Source of the DNA: Deltaproteobacteria bacterium
Lineage (GTDB): Bacteria; Desulfobacterota; Syntrophia; Syntrophales; UBA5619
Direction of reading: 5' to 3'
Assembly (NCBI GenBank): GCA_021817825.1
Contig: JAKAFS010000026.1
Span: 1-42,848 of the forward strand
Length of the DNA stretch: 42,848 bases
Shown: positions 18,275 through 26,250 of the stretch, one piece after another
Numbering within the stretch: the first letter of the stretch is position 1
How the letters are laid out: every line of letters begins with the position of its first letter
Notes under the pieces: model-generated
What the model saw: the letters and a program-made list of their open reading frames with translations, nothing else
Databases searched by the model: none
What the model was told of the DNA's origin: nothing
Position numbers and translations under genes: made by a program

Positions 18275-19056
18275 TGCGGAAGACGGCCATGATCTACCTG
18301 TTCAGCGATTCCGGACTTGCAGTCCTGCACGACTTCATCGATTCCGAAACCCTCTTCGCCTTCGATCTCGACGGCACCCTTGCCCCCATTGCCGACGATC
18401 CCGGAGCGATCCGGGTGTCGGCCGCCGTTCAGCAATCCCTCGCTCATCTGAAGGAACTGGCGGTGCTGGCGGTCATTACCGGTCGTTCCCGAGAGGATGC
18501 CTTGCGTCATCTCGGTGTCGCGCCCCAGTATCTGGTTGGGAATCATGGGGCCGAAGGGCTGTCCGGGTGGGAGCAGCACGAGGCGGATTTCCGGCGACTG
18601 GGAGACCAATGGAACCGGCAATTACGGCAATCGCTTCCCGACCGGGACACGCTTGGCATCGCCATCGAGAACAAGCGCCTGTCGGTGTCGATTCACTACC
18701 GCGGCGCCGTCAACAGGACGGCGGCCCGTTCCGTCGCGCGCAAGGCCGTCGATCTGCTGACGCCCCAGCCCCGGGTCGTCGGCGGAAAGTATGTCTTGAA
18801 CCTGTTGCCTGCCGAAGCGCCCAACAAGGGGACGGCGCTGCTACAGCTGCTGAGCCTCTCCGGATGCCGGAAAGGATTGTTCGTAGGCGATGACCGGACC
18901 GATGAAGCGGTTTTTCAGCTTAAGGGGGATCATCTCTTCACGGTGCGCGTAGGAGGCGGGACGGGAAGCCGGGCGCGCTATTTTCTCCGGAGCCAGCGTG
19001 AGGTTCCGTTGCTCCTTCGTCATATCATTGCCGTCCTAACGCAAAGGAACCCCTAA
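18271..19056 (+). CDS. otsB: Trehalose-6-phosphate phosphatase
   Basis: A 261-residue HAD-superfamily phosphatase that dephosphorylates trehalose-6-phosphate to trehalose. Motif I is FAFDLDGTLAPIADDPG near residues 29-45 (the first Asp is the nucleophile). AVITGRSREDAL is motif II, followed by GNHGAEG, the conserved Lys in APNKGTAL and the terminal metal-binding VGDDRTDEAVF. The start ATG overlaps the otsA stop (ATGA), so synthesis of the two enzymes is coupled. Together with the GH15 gene it gives synthesis and probable breakdown of trehalose in one operon. Confidence 0.95.
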   Translation: MMRKTAMIYLFSDSGLAVLHDFIDSETLFAFDLDGTLAPIADDPGAIRVSAAVQQSLAHLKELAVLAVITGRSREDALRHLGVAPQYLVGNHGAEGLSGWEQHEADFRRLGDQWNRQLRQSLPDRDTLGIAIENKRLSVSIHYRGAVNRTAARSVARKAVDLLTPQPRVVGGKYVLNLLPAEAPNKGTALLQLLSLSGCRKGLFVGDDRTDEAVFQLKGDHLFTVRVGGGTGSRARYFLRSQREVPLLLRHIIAVLTQRNP

Positions 19057-19087
19057 GAGGTCGCCCCGTCCGAAAGACTCATTTACC

Positions 19088-19116
19088 TTGACAGAAACGC
19101 CCTACCTTTCTATACT
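19088..19116 (+). promoter_or_regulatory. Promoter of the MinD-like/J-HTH/SPOR operon
   Basis: TTGACA (19088-19093), a 17-bp spacer and TATACT (19111-19116) match the sigma-70 consensus almost perfectly. Transcription would start near 19123, about 100 bp before the first start codon, separating this operon from the ots genes. Confidence 0.8.
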
Positions 19117-19226
19117 GCGCCGGAAAAAGACGAATTCTCTTCTATTGATACGATCATTATCGCCTGCAAGTCCGGGCGGGAATGAGCTTGATCCCGGACA
19201 AACCTTTGACTCGAACAGGAGAAGGG

Positions 19227-20165
19227 ATGCCAGACGCCATGCCCCACATATGGACCATCGGCGGCGGAAAGGGGGGAACCGGCAAGAGTTTCTTTACCGG
19301 CAGTCTCGGATTTTTGCTTGCCGCTCAGGGCGCCAGGACCCTGCTGATCGATCTGGATCTGGGCGCGGCGAACCTGCACACCATCGTCGGTGTTTCCCAT
19401 CCGGAAAAGAGCATTGCGGATTTCATCCACAAGCGGGTGGTCACCCTCGAAGAGGCCGTCGTCTCCACTCCCCATCCGAATCTGTCCTTGATCAGCGGGG
19501 CGATGAACAATCTGGACATGCCCAATCTCGCCCACGAACAGAAGCAGAAGCTCCTGCGCAATCTGGCCCGGCTTCCCTATGAGTATGTTCTTTTGGATCT
19601 GGGCGCCGGCACGGCCTACAATACGATCGATTTTTTTCTCACCGCCGATGTGGGCATTTTCATCACCACCCCCGAGCCCACGGCCATCGAAAACATCTAT
19701 CGCCTGATCCGCTCCGTCTATTTCCGGAAGATTCATCAGGTGCTAAAAACCTATGATTTCAAAGCTCTGGCCGGAGAGGCGGAGCGACAAAACCCGTTGG
19801 CGACGATCAGCAATCCCGATCTGCTGCTGCCGATCATCGCCCGGCTGGATCCGGCCAAAGGGGCATTGCTGGAGGAGGCCCTCGGGGCCTTTGAGTTCAA
19901 GCTGGTGCTCAATCAGCTGCGCAAGCAGGACAGCCAGAATATCGGCGCGCTGATCTGCAAGATCGTCGGCAAGCACCTGGGGCTCAAGATGGAAGCGATC
20001 GGCAATGTGGGTTTCGATGACCGGGTTCATTATGCGGTCTGCAAAAAGCGGCCTTTTCTGGAACTCTATCCCTATACCCCAACCGCCCTCGATCTGCGGG
20101 AGTGCTGCCGGTGCTTGCAGTCGGCGAGCCAAGGGACCCCGGCTTTGCAAAAGATCGTGGACTGA
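19227..20165 (+). CDS. MinD/ParA-family ATPase (FlhG-like)
   Basis: A 312-residue deviant Walker P-loop ATPase. Walker A is GGGKGGTGKSFF near residues 10-20, with the signature Lys in KGG. The A'/switch region is LLIDLDLGAANLHTIVG, and the switch II segment YVLLDLGAGTAYNTIDFF carries the aspartate. Then VGIFITTPEPTAIENIYRLIRSVYFR follows, as in FlhG/FleN and related proteins that place flagella, pili or chemosensory arrays. No C-terminal amphipathic MinD helix is obvious. The start is ATG 19227 with GGAGAAGGG directly upstream; an in-frame ATG at 19182 is less likely. It is followed after 18 bp by a J-domain/HTH gene and then a SPOR gene, not by flagellar genes, so the cargo is unknown. Confidence 0.85.
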   Translation: MPDAMPHIWTIGGGKGGTGKSFFTGSLGFLLAAQGARTLLIDLDLGAANLHTIVGVSHPEKSIADFIHKRVVTLEEAVVSTPHPNLSLISGAMNNLDMPNLAHEQKQKLLRNLARLPYEYVLLDLGAGTAYNTIDFFLTADVGIFITTPEPTAIENIYRLIRSVYFRKIHQVLKTYDFKALAGEAERQNPLATISNPDLLLPIIARLDPAKGALLEEALGAFEFKLVLNQLRKQDSQNIGALICKIVGKHLGLKMEAIGNVGFDDRVHYAVCKKRPFLELYPYTPTALDLRECCRCLQSASQGTPALQKIVD

Positions 20166-20183
20166 AGGAGCCCGCATTGCCCG

Positions 20184-20855
20184 ATGAAACCGTTCCTCCT
20201 GCAAAACCATTATGAGGTCCTGGAGGTCTCCCCCGATGCGCTCCCGCTGGAGATTCGTCGTGCCTACAAAAAGGCCGTCGCCCTCTATGAGGACAATGCC
20301 ATTGCCAGCTATTCCTTCTTTTCCCGGGGAGAGCGCAGGGAGATTCTCGCCTGCATTGAAAAGGCCTATCTGACGTTGATCAACGCCGAAACCCGGGGAA
20401 CTTACGATCGCCACCTGACGGCGCTCGGCATCCTGGGGGACCGAAAAGACGAACGGGAGAAGACCAAAACGCCGGTGGCCATCTATGACTTTCAGCGGAC
20501 CCGCGGATACGGTTCCGCTCCGGTCTGCCGGCGCGACGAGTTGAGATCCCTGGCGGCGCAAGACCCGGCCGTTCGCACCATGCTCGCCCAGGAGACGCTT
20601 GCCGGCGCCGATCTGAAGCAGCTCCGGACCCGTCTGAAGGTTTCGCTGGAGGAGATTGCCCACCAGACGAATATCCGGATCGACGTTTTGCGGGCCGTCG
20701 AGGAGGAAAACCGGGACCTCCTGCCGCCCCAGGTCTATCTGAAGGGCTTTTTGAAGGCCTATGCCCGCTGTCTGGCCTTGGACGAACAGCTGGTGGTATC
20801 CGCCTATCTCAGGAACATCGAAAAGGCGGATGCGTCGACTCCGGAGCGGTGTTGA
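20184..20855 (+). CDS. Degenerate J-domain protein with RodZ-like helix-turn-helix
   Basis: A 223-residue soluble protein with two domains. Residues 8-85 read as a J-domain (HYEVLEVSPDALPLEIRRAYKKAV, then IEKAYLTLINAETRGTYDRHL), but the HPD tripeptide that stimulates DnaK ATPase is replaced by sequence around LYEDN. It should therefore not be a normal DnaK co-chaperone. Residues 140-210 (LKQLRTRLKVSLEEIAHQTNIRIDVLRAVEEEN...PPQVYLKGFLKAYARCL) form a RodZ/HTH_25-like helix-turn-helix, the module RodZ uses to bind MreB. There is no membrane helix, unlike RodZ. It sits between the MinD-like ATPase and the SPOR gene; the pairing suggests an adaptor between the ATPase and a cell-shape or envelope structure. 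Confidence 0.75.
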   Translation: MKPFLLQNHYEVLEVSPDALPLEIRRAYKKAVALYEDNAIASYSFFSRGERREILACIEKAYLTLINAETRGTYDRHLTALGILGDRKDEREKTKTPVAIYDFQRTRGYGSAPVCRRDELRSLAAQDPAVRTMLAQETLAGADLKQLRTRLKVSLEEIAHQTNIRIDVLRAVEEENRDLLPPQVYLKGFLKAYARCLALDEQLVVSAYLRNIEKADASTPERC

Positions 20856-20868
20856 AAAGAGGGGTGTC

Positions 20869-21591
20869 ATGGACAAGGACGACAGGCAGGAGCGCGAACT
20901 CGAAGGGGAGTTGGACCAGCTTTATCGGAAGGTCGCCGGAATGGCTCCTGCGGAAGGCGCTCGGAAGGGGAAAAAAAAGGGACGTGACCGGAAAGGGTTT
21001 GTAGAGTCCGGAAGCCTGGAATTTCCCGCCCCGGGGAGATCCGGGCCGGGCAAAGGCCGCCTGCCTTTCCGGATCGCGCCCGTCGCCTGGGGGTTCCTGG
21101 GCCTGGCATTTGTTATGGCCGTCGCCTTTTTTTTCTTCCTGGCGCCTGTTGACCTCGACCCTGTCGTTCCTTCCGGGGCCATCGATGCGCCATCGGCGAA
21201 AAATCGCCCGGCGGCGGCCCCCCTTCCTTCCCAAGCCGTTGTTGTTCCGAAGGAAGAAGCGGCGGACAGGACCGGAAGGAGGGATGAGCCCGAGCCGCAG
21301 GCGGCGAAGCCCCCCGGGGCAGGCCGTTCGGGGAACTATGCGGTCCAGATTCGCGCCTTTCCCGAAGACCAGGAGCAAAAGGCGATTGCTTTTCTGGAGA
21401 AAATCCGGGAGCACTATCCCGCCGCCGTCATGGAAACCGTGGCGATCGCCGGGCACGGCGTCTGGCACAGGATTTTGCTCGGGGCGTTTGCCAGCGCTGC
21501 GGAGGCGGACGAGTACCGTCAGAGCCGGGAAGTGGCCCGGAATTACCCCAACAGCTTCGTCCAGAAGCGATCGGTTGCCTTCCGGAAGTGA
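20869..21591 (+). CDS. Single-pass membrane protein with C-terminal SPOR domain
   Basis: A 240-residue bitopic inner-membrane protein. A charged cytoplasmic N-terminus (1-65, many Lys/Arg/Glu) is followed by one membrane segment (about 70-92), then a Pro/Ala-rich periplasmic linker. A SPOR domain at about 155-235 (NYAVQIRAFPEDQEQKAIAFL ... HRILLGAFASAAEADEYRQ) ends it. SPOR domains bind denuded septal peptidoglycan, so the protein should go to division sites. It starts 13 bp after the J-HTH gene. The stop lies 12 bp from the convergent aldolase stop; no terminator is visible. It is the probable membrane end of the three-gene unit. Confidence 0.85.
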   Translation: MDKDDRQERELEGELDQLYRKVAGMAPAEGARKGKKKGRDRKGFVESGSLEFPAPGRSGPGKGRLPFRIAPVAWGFLGLAFVMAVAFFFFLAPVDLDPVVPSGAIDAPSAKNRPAAAPLPSQAVVVPKEEAADRTGRRDEPEPQAAKPPGAGRSGNYAVQIRAFPEDQEQKAIAFLEKIREHYPAAVMETVAIAGHGVWHRILLGAFASAAEADEYRQSREVARNYPNSFVQKRSVAFRK

Positions 21592-21603
21592 CGCTCCCGC
21601 CGG

Positions 21604-23001
21604 TTATTCCAGGCTTGCCGGTAGCGGAAACGGGACGTCGACGGGCTTCACGAAACGGTTCACCGTCGCCAGGGTTCCCCCCACGTTGAGCTTGCCGAAA
21701 AGGAGGCCAAACTGCGCCTCCAGCTCCTTGCCGAGAGCCGTCCGGGTGGCGGCGGGCAGGTCCCACAACTCCTGCTTGAAGGGACCGATCCCCTTCTTGC
21801 GGGTCTTGTAGAGGAACTGCTTCTCCGTTTCCCCCTCCTTGCGCTCGTTGGCCGCTTCCTTTTTCAAATAGGCATACATGCGTTCCCGCAGGTCGGCGGG
21901 AAAGTGGACGCTGTCGTAGACGATGTTCTGGAACCCCGTGGCGAGGTGGACCTCCGCCGTCCCCGTCGCGGGAAACCGGTCGAAAGCCGCTTCCGGGAGC
22001 GTCGAGGCGCCGTGCTGCACCGCCCCTGCCATGCCGTATTTTTCCCGCGCCGCCTGGGAGAGCTTCTCCAGGGTCGCGAAGTCCAGCTTCACCTGGGCGA
22101 TGGTGCCGTCGGCCAGGGGAACGCCGCCGTGGGTCGTTCCCGTCTGGACGCTGATCTTGCTGATCCCCTTCAGGTTTACGCCGTTTTTGTCCAAGGTTTC
22201 CCGGTAGCCGGCCATGAAGGCGTCTAGTTCCTCGACGGTGCTGTTCTTCCCCCCGACCTCGCCGATCTCCCCGCCCACCGAGATGGCCACGCCGGCCGGT
22301 TCCAGGTCGCGGATCATGGTCGTCATCTCGGCGGCCAGGCTGTAATTGAGCCGCTGCTGCGCCTTCACCGTGGGCTCGTTGAGATCGACCAGCGTCGAAG
22401 TGTCGATGTCGATGTTGTAGAAGCCGGCGTCGATCGCCTCCCAGATCAGGTCCTTGACGGCCCGGGTTTCCGCGGCCGCGTCCTGGGCGTATTTCTTGGC
22501 GTTGATCTGGAAATGGTCGCCCTGGAGGAAGATCGGCGCCTTGTAGCCCGTCTTGACGGCGGCGGCGATGACCACGCAGGCATACTCGTCGGGGCGCTGC
22601 CGGGTGTAATCGATTTCGGAGCGGGCGATCTCGAAGATCAGGGCGCCGCTTCCGGCGGCCAGGGCGGCGCGGAAGGCCGCCTGGGCGGTGTCGTAGGTGA
22701 GCGCGCGGACGTTGATCGCCGGGACGGTGAACCCCTTGACCTCCCCGCGACCCATGGCCTCGTAGAGGCCCTGAATGGAAGCGGCATGAATCCCGATCGC
22801 CGCTGCGGACCGCCGGATCAGCCGGCGGGCGGCCGCCCGCGTTTCCTCCTCGGTGGCGAAGACGGCTGTGCGGACCAGGCTGTCGATCAGCGTCTCCCGG
22901 AGCCGCTTTTCATCGGCAATCGCGACCCCGCCGGCCTGCACCGTCAGTATCCCCGCGATCCCTCTTTTCAGTTCTTCTGTGGTCGCAAATTCTGTCGCCA
23001 T
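21604..23001 (-). CDS. Class II fructose-bisphosphate aldolase-like protein (long form)
   Basis: A 465-residue member of the zinc-dependent class II aldolase family. Visible pieces are GFTVPAINVRAL near the start of the barrel, PIFLQGDHFQ (catalytic Asp and zinc His), YNIDIDTSTLVD, GGEIGEVGG, VQTGTTHGG (zinc His), LDFATLEKL and GAVQHGAST (zinc His). It is about 100 residues longer than E. coli Fba, with ~85 extra residues at the N-terminus and a long C-terminal tail. It lies 12 bp after fbp, supporting a role making fructose-1,6-bisphosphate from triose phosphates in gluconeogenesis. AAGGAGAT precedes ATG 23001. A related sugar-phosphate aldolase activity cannot be excluded. Confidence 0.82.
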   Translation of the reverse strand: MATEFATTEELKRGIAGILTVQAGGVAIADEKRLRETLIDSLVRTAVFATEEETRAAARRLIRRSAAAIGIHAASIQGLYEAMGRGEVKGFTVPAINVRALTYDTAQAAFRAALAAGSGALIFEIARSEIDYTRQRPDEYACVVIAAAVKTGYKAPIFLQGDHFQINAKKYAQDAAAETRAVKDLIWEAIDAGFYNIDIDTSTLVDLNEPTVKAQQRLNYSLAAEMTTMIRDLEPAGVAISVGGEIGEVGGKNSTVEELDAFMAGYRETLDKNGVNLKGISKISVQTGTTHGGVPLADGTIAQVKLDFATLEKLSQAAREKYGMAGAVQHGASTLPEAAFDRFPATGTAEVHLATGFQNIVYDSVHFPADLRERMYAYLKKEAANERKEGETEKQFLYKTRKKGIGPFKQELWDLPAATRTALGKELEAQFGLLFGKLNVGGTLATVNRFVKPVDVPFPLPASLE

Positions 23002-23013
23002 GTTCTTATCTCC

Positions 23014-23961
23014 TTATGTCCCGGCCGTCAGGAATTCCCTGGCTTTTTCCACCTCGAACCGGCTGCCGATGTAAACCGGCGCGCGCTGCTCCAGATCCTC
23101 CACCTTGAGAGAGAGGATATCCTCCCTGCCGTCGGTGGCGATCCCTCCTGCGTGTTCGATGATGAAGGCCATCGGCTGGAGCTCGAAGAGGAGCCGGAGC
23201 TTGCCCTTGGGACTTTTTTGCAGGGCCGGGTAGGTGAAGACCCCTCCCTGCTTGATGAGAATCTGGTTGATGTCGGGAACGAAGCCGCCGCTGTAGCGGA
23301 GTTTGTACCCTTCGTTTTCCAGGTATTCGAGGTATTTCAGGTGCGGTTCGGTCAGGTCTTTCCTAAGGCCGCCGGGGCTGTAGATGGAGCCGCGGTCCTT
23401 GATGCGGATGTTTTCCTGGGACAGGACGTATTCTCCTTCCCGGTTCAGGACGAACTCGTGGGCGCCCAGACCCGCCGCCGCATAGACCATCGTGATCAGG
23501 GGGCCGTAGGTGATGTAGAGGGCGGCCACCATCGTGTCCCTGCCCCGGGAGAAGACCGACTCCTTGTGGATGCCGATGATCGTTCCGATGGCGAGGTTGG
23601 TGTCAACGAGGGAGGAGCCGTCCAGAGGGTCGGCGGTGACGAAGTATTTCTCCCGGCCCTTTCCCAAAAGGACGACGGCGTCCTGCTCCTCCGAGGCGTA
23701 CTCCCGGACGAAGCCCGAGTACTGCAACTGGTTCTTGAGGATCTCGTCGGAACTCCGGTCCAGGGCGAGCTGCTCTTCACCGTAGAGGTTCCTGAACCCC
23801 GCCAACTTCCGGTTCGATTCGTGGATCTTGGCGGAGATGTATTTCCCCGTGATCGCGATCTGCCAGATCAGGCGGCGGAGTTCCTCTTCCACGCCGACCA
23901 TCCACATCTGGCGCCGCAGATCGACGCAAAACCTGGTGTAATCCGATATTCCCTCTCCCAT
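23014..23961 (-). CDS. fbp: Class I fructose-1,6-bisphosphatase
   Basis: A 315-residue phosphatase hydrolysing fructose-1,6-bisphosphate in gluconeogenesis. The metal and substrate site is clear: ASEEQDAVVLL, ADPLDGSSLVDTNLAIGTI (the DPLDGSS signature near 125-131) and YIGSRFEVEKA at the C-terminus. The regions FTYPALQKSPKGKLRLLFELQPMAFIIEHAGG correspond to the substrate-binding segment of class I enzymes. Start ATG 23961 has GGAGG 6 nt before it. It is the first gene of the fbp-fba operon and is divergent from recQ. Confidence 0.93.
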   Translation of the reverse strand: MGEGISDYTRFCVDLRRQMWMVGVEEELRRLIWQIAITGKYISAKIHESNRKLAGFRNLYGEEQLALDRSSDEILKNQLQYSGFVREYASEEQDAVVLLGKGREKYFVTADPLDGSSLVDTNLAIGTIIGIHKESVFSRGRDTMVAALYITYGPLITMVYAAAGLGAHEFVLNREGEYVLSQENIRIKDRGSIYSPGGLRKDLTEPHLKYLEYLENEGYKLRYSGGFVPDINQILIKQGGVFTYPALQKSPKGKLRLLFELQPMAFIIEHAGGIATDGREDILSLKVEDLEQRAPVYIGSRFEVEKAREFLTAGT

Positions 23962-24285
23962 CGATTCCTCCCTGCGCTATCCGGATCCGTCCGCAACGGC
24001 CGCTTCCCCGGCGGCCGCCTTGCACAGTCGCTGTGAGAACCTATCGGCGGGGACCATCATTCAAAATTATCGTAAAAAAAGCAACCCCTTTTTACCCTGC
24101 AACTCCCTGCCGCGATAGGCAACCAAAGCGGCGCTCGCCGCCCTGGAGGAAACGTTGTCCGGGAGCTGAAAGTATGCTATCTGAACACTCGCAAGACCGG
24201 TAGAATTTAAAGAAGCGGAAGGCGCCCATCCATTGATGAATTCTGATTGCGAGCAAAAAAGGAAAAACGAGGGGGGTGCCCCTCG
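23962..24285. other. Divergent region between fbp and recQ
   Basis: No gene is visible. A weak promoter candidate for recQ is TTGTCC (24155-24160), 17 bp, TATCTG (24178-24183). The fbp side holds an AT-rich stretch (24060-24082) but no convincing promoter pair. A perfect hairpin lies at the recQ start (see 24268-24285). Confidence 0.5.
24268..24285 (+). promoter_or_regulatory. Hairpin over the recQ ribosome-binding site
   Basis: CGAGGGG (24268-24274), loop GGTG, CCCCTCG (24279-24285) is a perfect 7-bp stem that ends exactly at the ATG (24286). The only plausible Shine-Dalgarno sequence, GAGGGGGG, is inside the left arm and loop, so the fold would hide it. Confidence 0.7.
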
Positions 24286-26118
24286 ATGAGTGCCGCCATG
24301 CAGCGGGCGCAGGCCATCTTGAAGGAAGTCTTCGGCTTCGACACCTTCTGGCCCCTCCAGGAAAAGGTCATTGCCCATATCCTGAAGAAAAAGGATGCCC
24401 TGGTCGTGCTGCCGACGGGAGGGGGCAAGTCCCTCTGCTATCAGATTCCGGGAATGGTCTTTCCGGGATTGACGATCGTGGTTTCCCCGCTGATCTCCCT
24501 CATGAAGGACCAGGTGGACCAGTTGCGGGAATACGGCGTGCCGGCCCTTTTTTTGAACAGCACCCTGAGTGCCGAAGAGTACCGGGCGAACGTGGCGCAG
24601 CTCAGGGAAGAGCGGGTGAAGCTCCTCTATCTGGCCCCCGAGGCCCTGCTGGCCCCGGGTACCCTGGCCCTGCTGTCCTCCCTCACGGTCGATTGTCTCG
24701 CCATCGACGAGGCCCATTGCATCTCCCAGTGGGGGCACGATTTTCGCCCCGAATACCGGCAGCTGGCGGCGGTCCGCGCCGCCTTTCCCGGGGCCCCCTG
24801 TCTGGCGCTTACGGCCACGGCCACCCCGCGCGTCCAGGAGGATATTCGCCAATCCCTGAAGATCGACGCCGCAGGTCAATTCATCGGCTCCTTCAACCGG
24901 CCGAATCTCTTTCTGGAGGTGGCCCCGAAAAGCGAGCCCCTCGCCCAGACGCTGGCCCTGCTCAAACGGTATCCCGGCGAATCGGGGATCATTTACTGCG
25001 CCACCCGCCGGCAGGTGGATGCGCTGCACGCCACCCTGCACCGGAAGGGCTATTCAGTCCTGCCCTACCATGCGGGCCTGGCGGAACAGGAGCGCCGGTC
25101 GAACCAGGAGCGGTTCAGCCGCGACGACGTCCGGATCATCGTGGCGACGATCGCCTTCGGCATGGGGATCAACAAGCCCAATGTCCGGTTCGTCGTTCAT
25201 TACGATCTGCCCGGGAGCATCGACAACTACTACCAGGAGATCGGACGGGCGGGGCGCGACGGTCTGCCTGCCCATTGTCTGCTCCTTTTCGGTTACGGGG
25301 ATCTGCAAAAGGTTCGCTTTTTCATCGGCCAAAAATCGGAGTCGGAGCAAAAGGTGGCCAATATCCTCCTGAGCCAGCTTTTGGGGTTCGCCGAAACGGA
25401 TCTCTGCCGCCGGGTCCCTCTGCTCAGTTATTTCGGCGAAACCGCTGTTCCGGACCGCTGTGCGATGTGCGACAACTGTCAGCCGGGGGAGGAGAAGCAG
25501 GCGCTGGTCGATCTCACCGTTCCGGCGCAGATGTTCCTCTCCTGCGTCAAGCGGACCGGGGAAATTTTCGGCGCCGGCCATGTCAGCGATGTGTTGCGGG
25601 GATCAACGGCCCAGAAAGTCCTCCAATTCGGCCACGATACGCTGTCCACCTACGGCATCGGCACGGCCACTTCGGCCAAGCAATGGCGCCACCTTTCCCG
25701 GCAATTGATTCAAAAGGGGCTGCTGCTTTACAGCTATGACCATGGTTCGCTGAAGCTGACTCCGAAGGCCTGGGAGGTCCTGCGGGGAAAAGAGGCGTTC
25801 CTGGGAAGCATCGAAGCGGCCCCGAAAGACCGCGATGCGGCGCTCAAGCAAGGGGGCGGTGAAGAGGAAGCCTACGATGCCGGCCTTTTTGAAAGGCTCC
25901 GGAAAAAAAGGAAGGAACTGGCCGATCAGGCAAACCTCCCTCCCTATGCGATCTTCCATGACCGGACCTTGAGGGAAATGGCCCGCTTTTGTCCGCGGAC
26001 CCCGGAAAACCTGGCAGCGCTCTACGGGATCGGTGAGCGCAAGCTGGAAAAATACGGGGAGGCCTTTCTGGCGATCATCGGGGAGCACTGCCGAACCCGG
26101 GGAATTCCGGAACCATGA
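24286..26118 (+). CDS. recQ: ATP-dependent DNA helicase RecQ
   Basis: A 610-residue 3'-5' superfamily 2 helicase. Motif 0 is in FGFDTFWPLQEKVI, Walker A is LPTGGGKSLCYQIP, the DEAH box is IDEAHCISQWGHDFRPEY, motif III is LTATATPRV, and motif VI is QEIGRAGRDG. The RecQ zinc site (about CRR...CAMCDNC) and winged-helix region follow. A single HRDC domain occupies the last ~80 residues (RKELADQANLPPYAIFHDRTL...LYGIGERKLEKYGEAFL). Length and order match E. coli RecQ. It acts in recombination, RecF-pathway repair and stalled-fork processing. I choose ATG 24286; a TTG 13 codons upstream lacks a ribosome-binding site. Confidence 0.94.
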   Translation: MSAAMQRAQAILKEVFGFDTFWPLQEKVIAHILKKKDALVVLPTGGGKSLCYQIPGMVFPGLTIVVSPLISLMKDQVDQLREYGVPALFLNSTLSAEEYRANVAQLREERVKLLYLAPEALLAPGTLALLSSLTVDCLAIDEAHCISQWGHDFRPEYRQLAAVRAAFPGAPCLALTATATPRVQEDIRQSLKIDAAGQFIGSFNRPNLFLEVAPKSEPLAQTLALLKRYPGESGIIYCATRRQVDALHATLHRKGYSVLPYHAGLAEQERRSNQERFSRDDVRIIVATIAFGMGINKPNVRFVVHYDLPGSIDNYYQEIGRAGRDGLPAHCLLLFGYGDLQKVRFFIGQKSESEQKVANILLSQLLGFAETDLCRRVPLLSYFGETAVPDRCAMCDNCQPGEEKQALVDLTVPAQMFLSCVKRTGEIFGAGHVSDVLRGSTAQKVLQFGHDTLSTYGIGTATSAKQWRHLSRQLIQKGLLLYSYDHGSLKLTPKAWEVLRGKEAFLGSIEAAPKDRDAALKQGGGEEEAYDAGLFERLRKKRKELADQANLPPYAIFHDRTLREMARFCPRTPENLAALYGIGERKLEKYGEAFLAIIGEHCRTRGIPEP

Positions 26119-26250
26119 CTGCGAGTCCCATAGTTTTCCTCTCATAGTATCCTCCCAGCCGCCCCTCATTGATCGGACCGGGCGCGGGGCGTATCCTTAA
26201 AAAAAAGAATGGCTCCGAGAGCCTTAACGTTTTTCGAGGGGGTATGTTCG

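Noticed and set aside
20184..20855. A normal DnaJ co-chaperone
   Set aside because: The HPD tripeptide required to stimulate DnaK is missing, and the rest of the protein is a RodZ-like helix-turn-helix.
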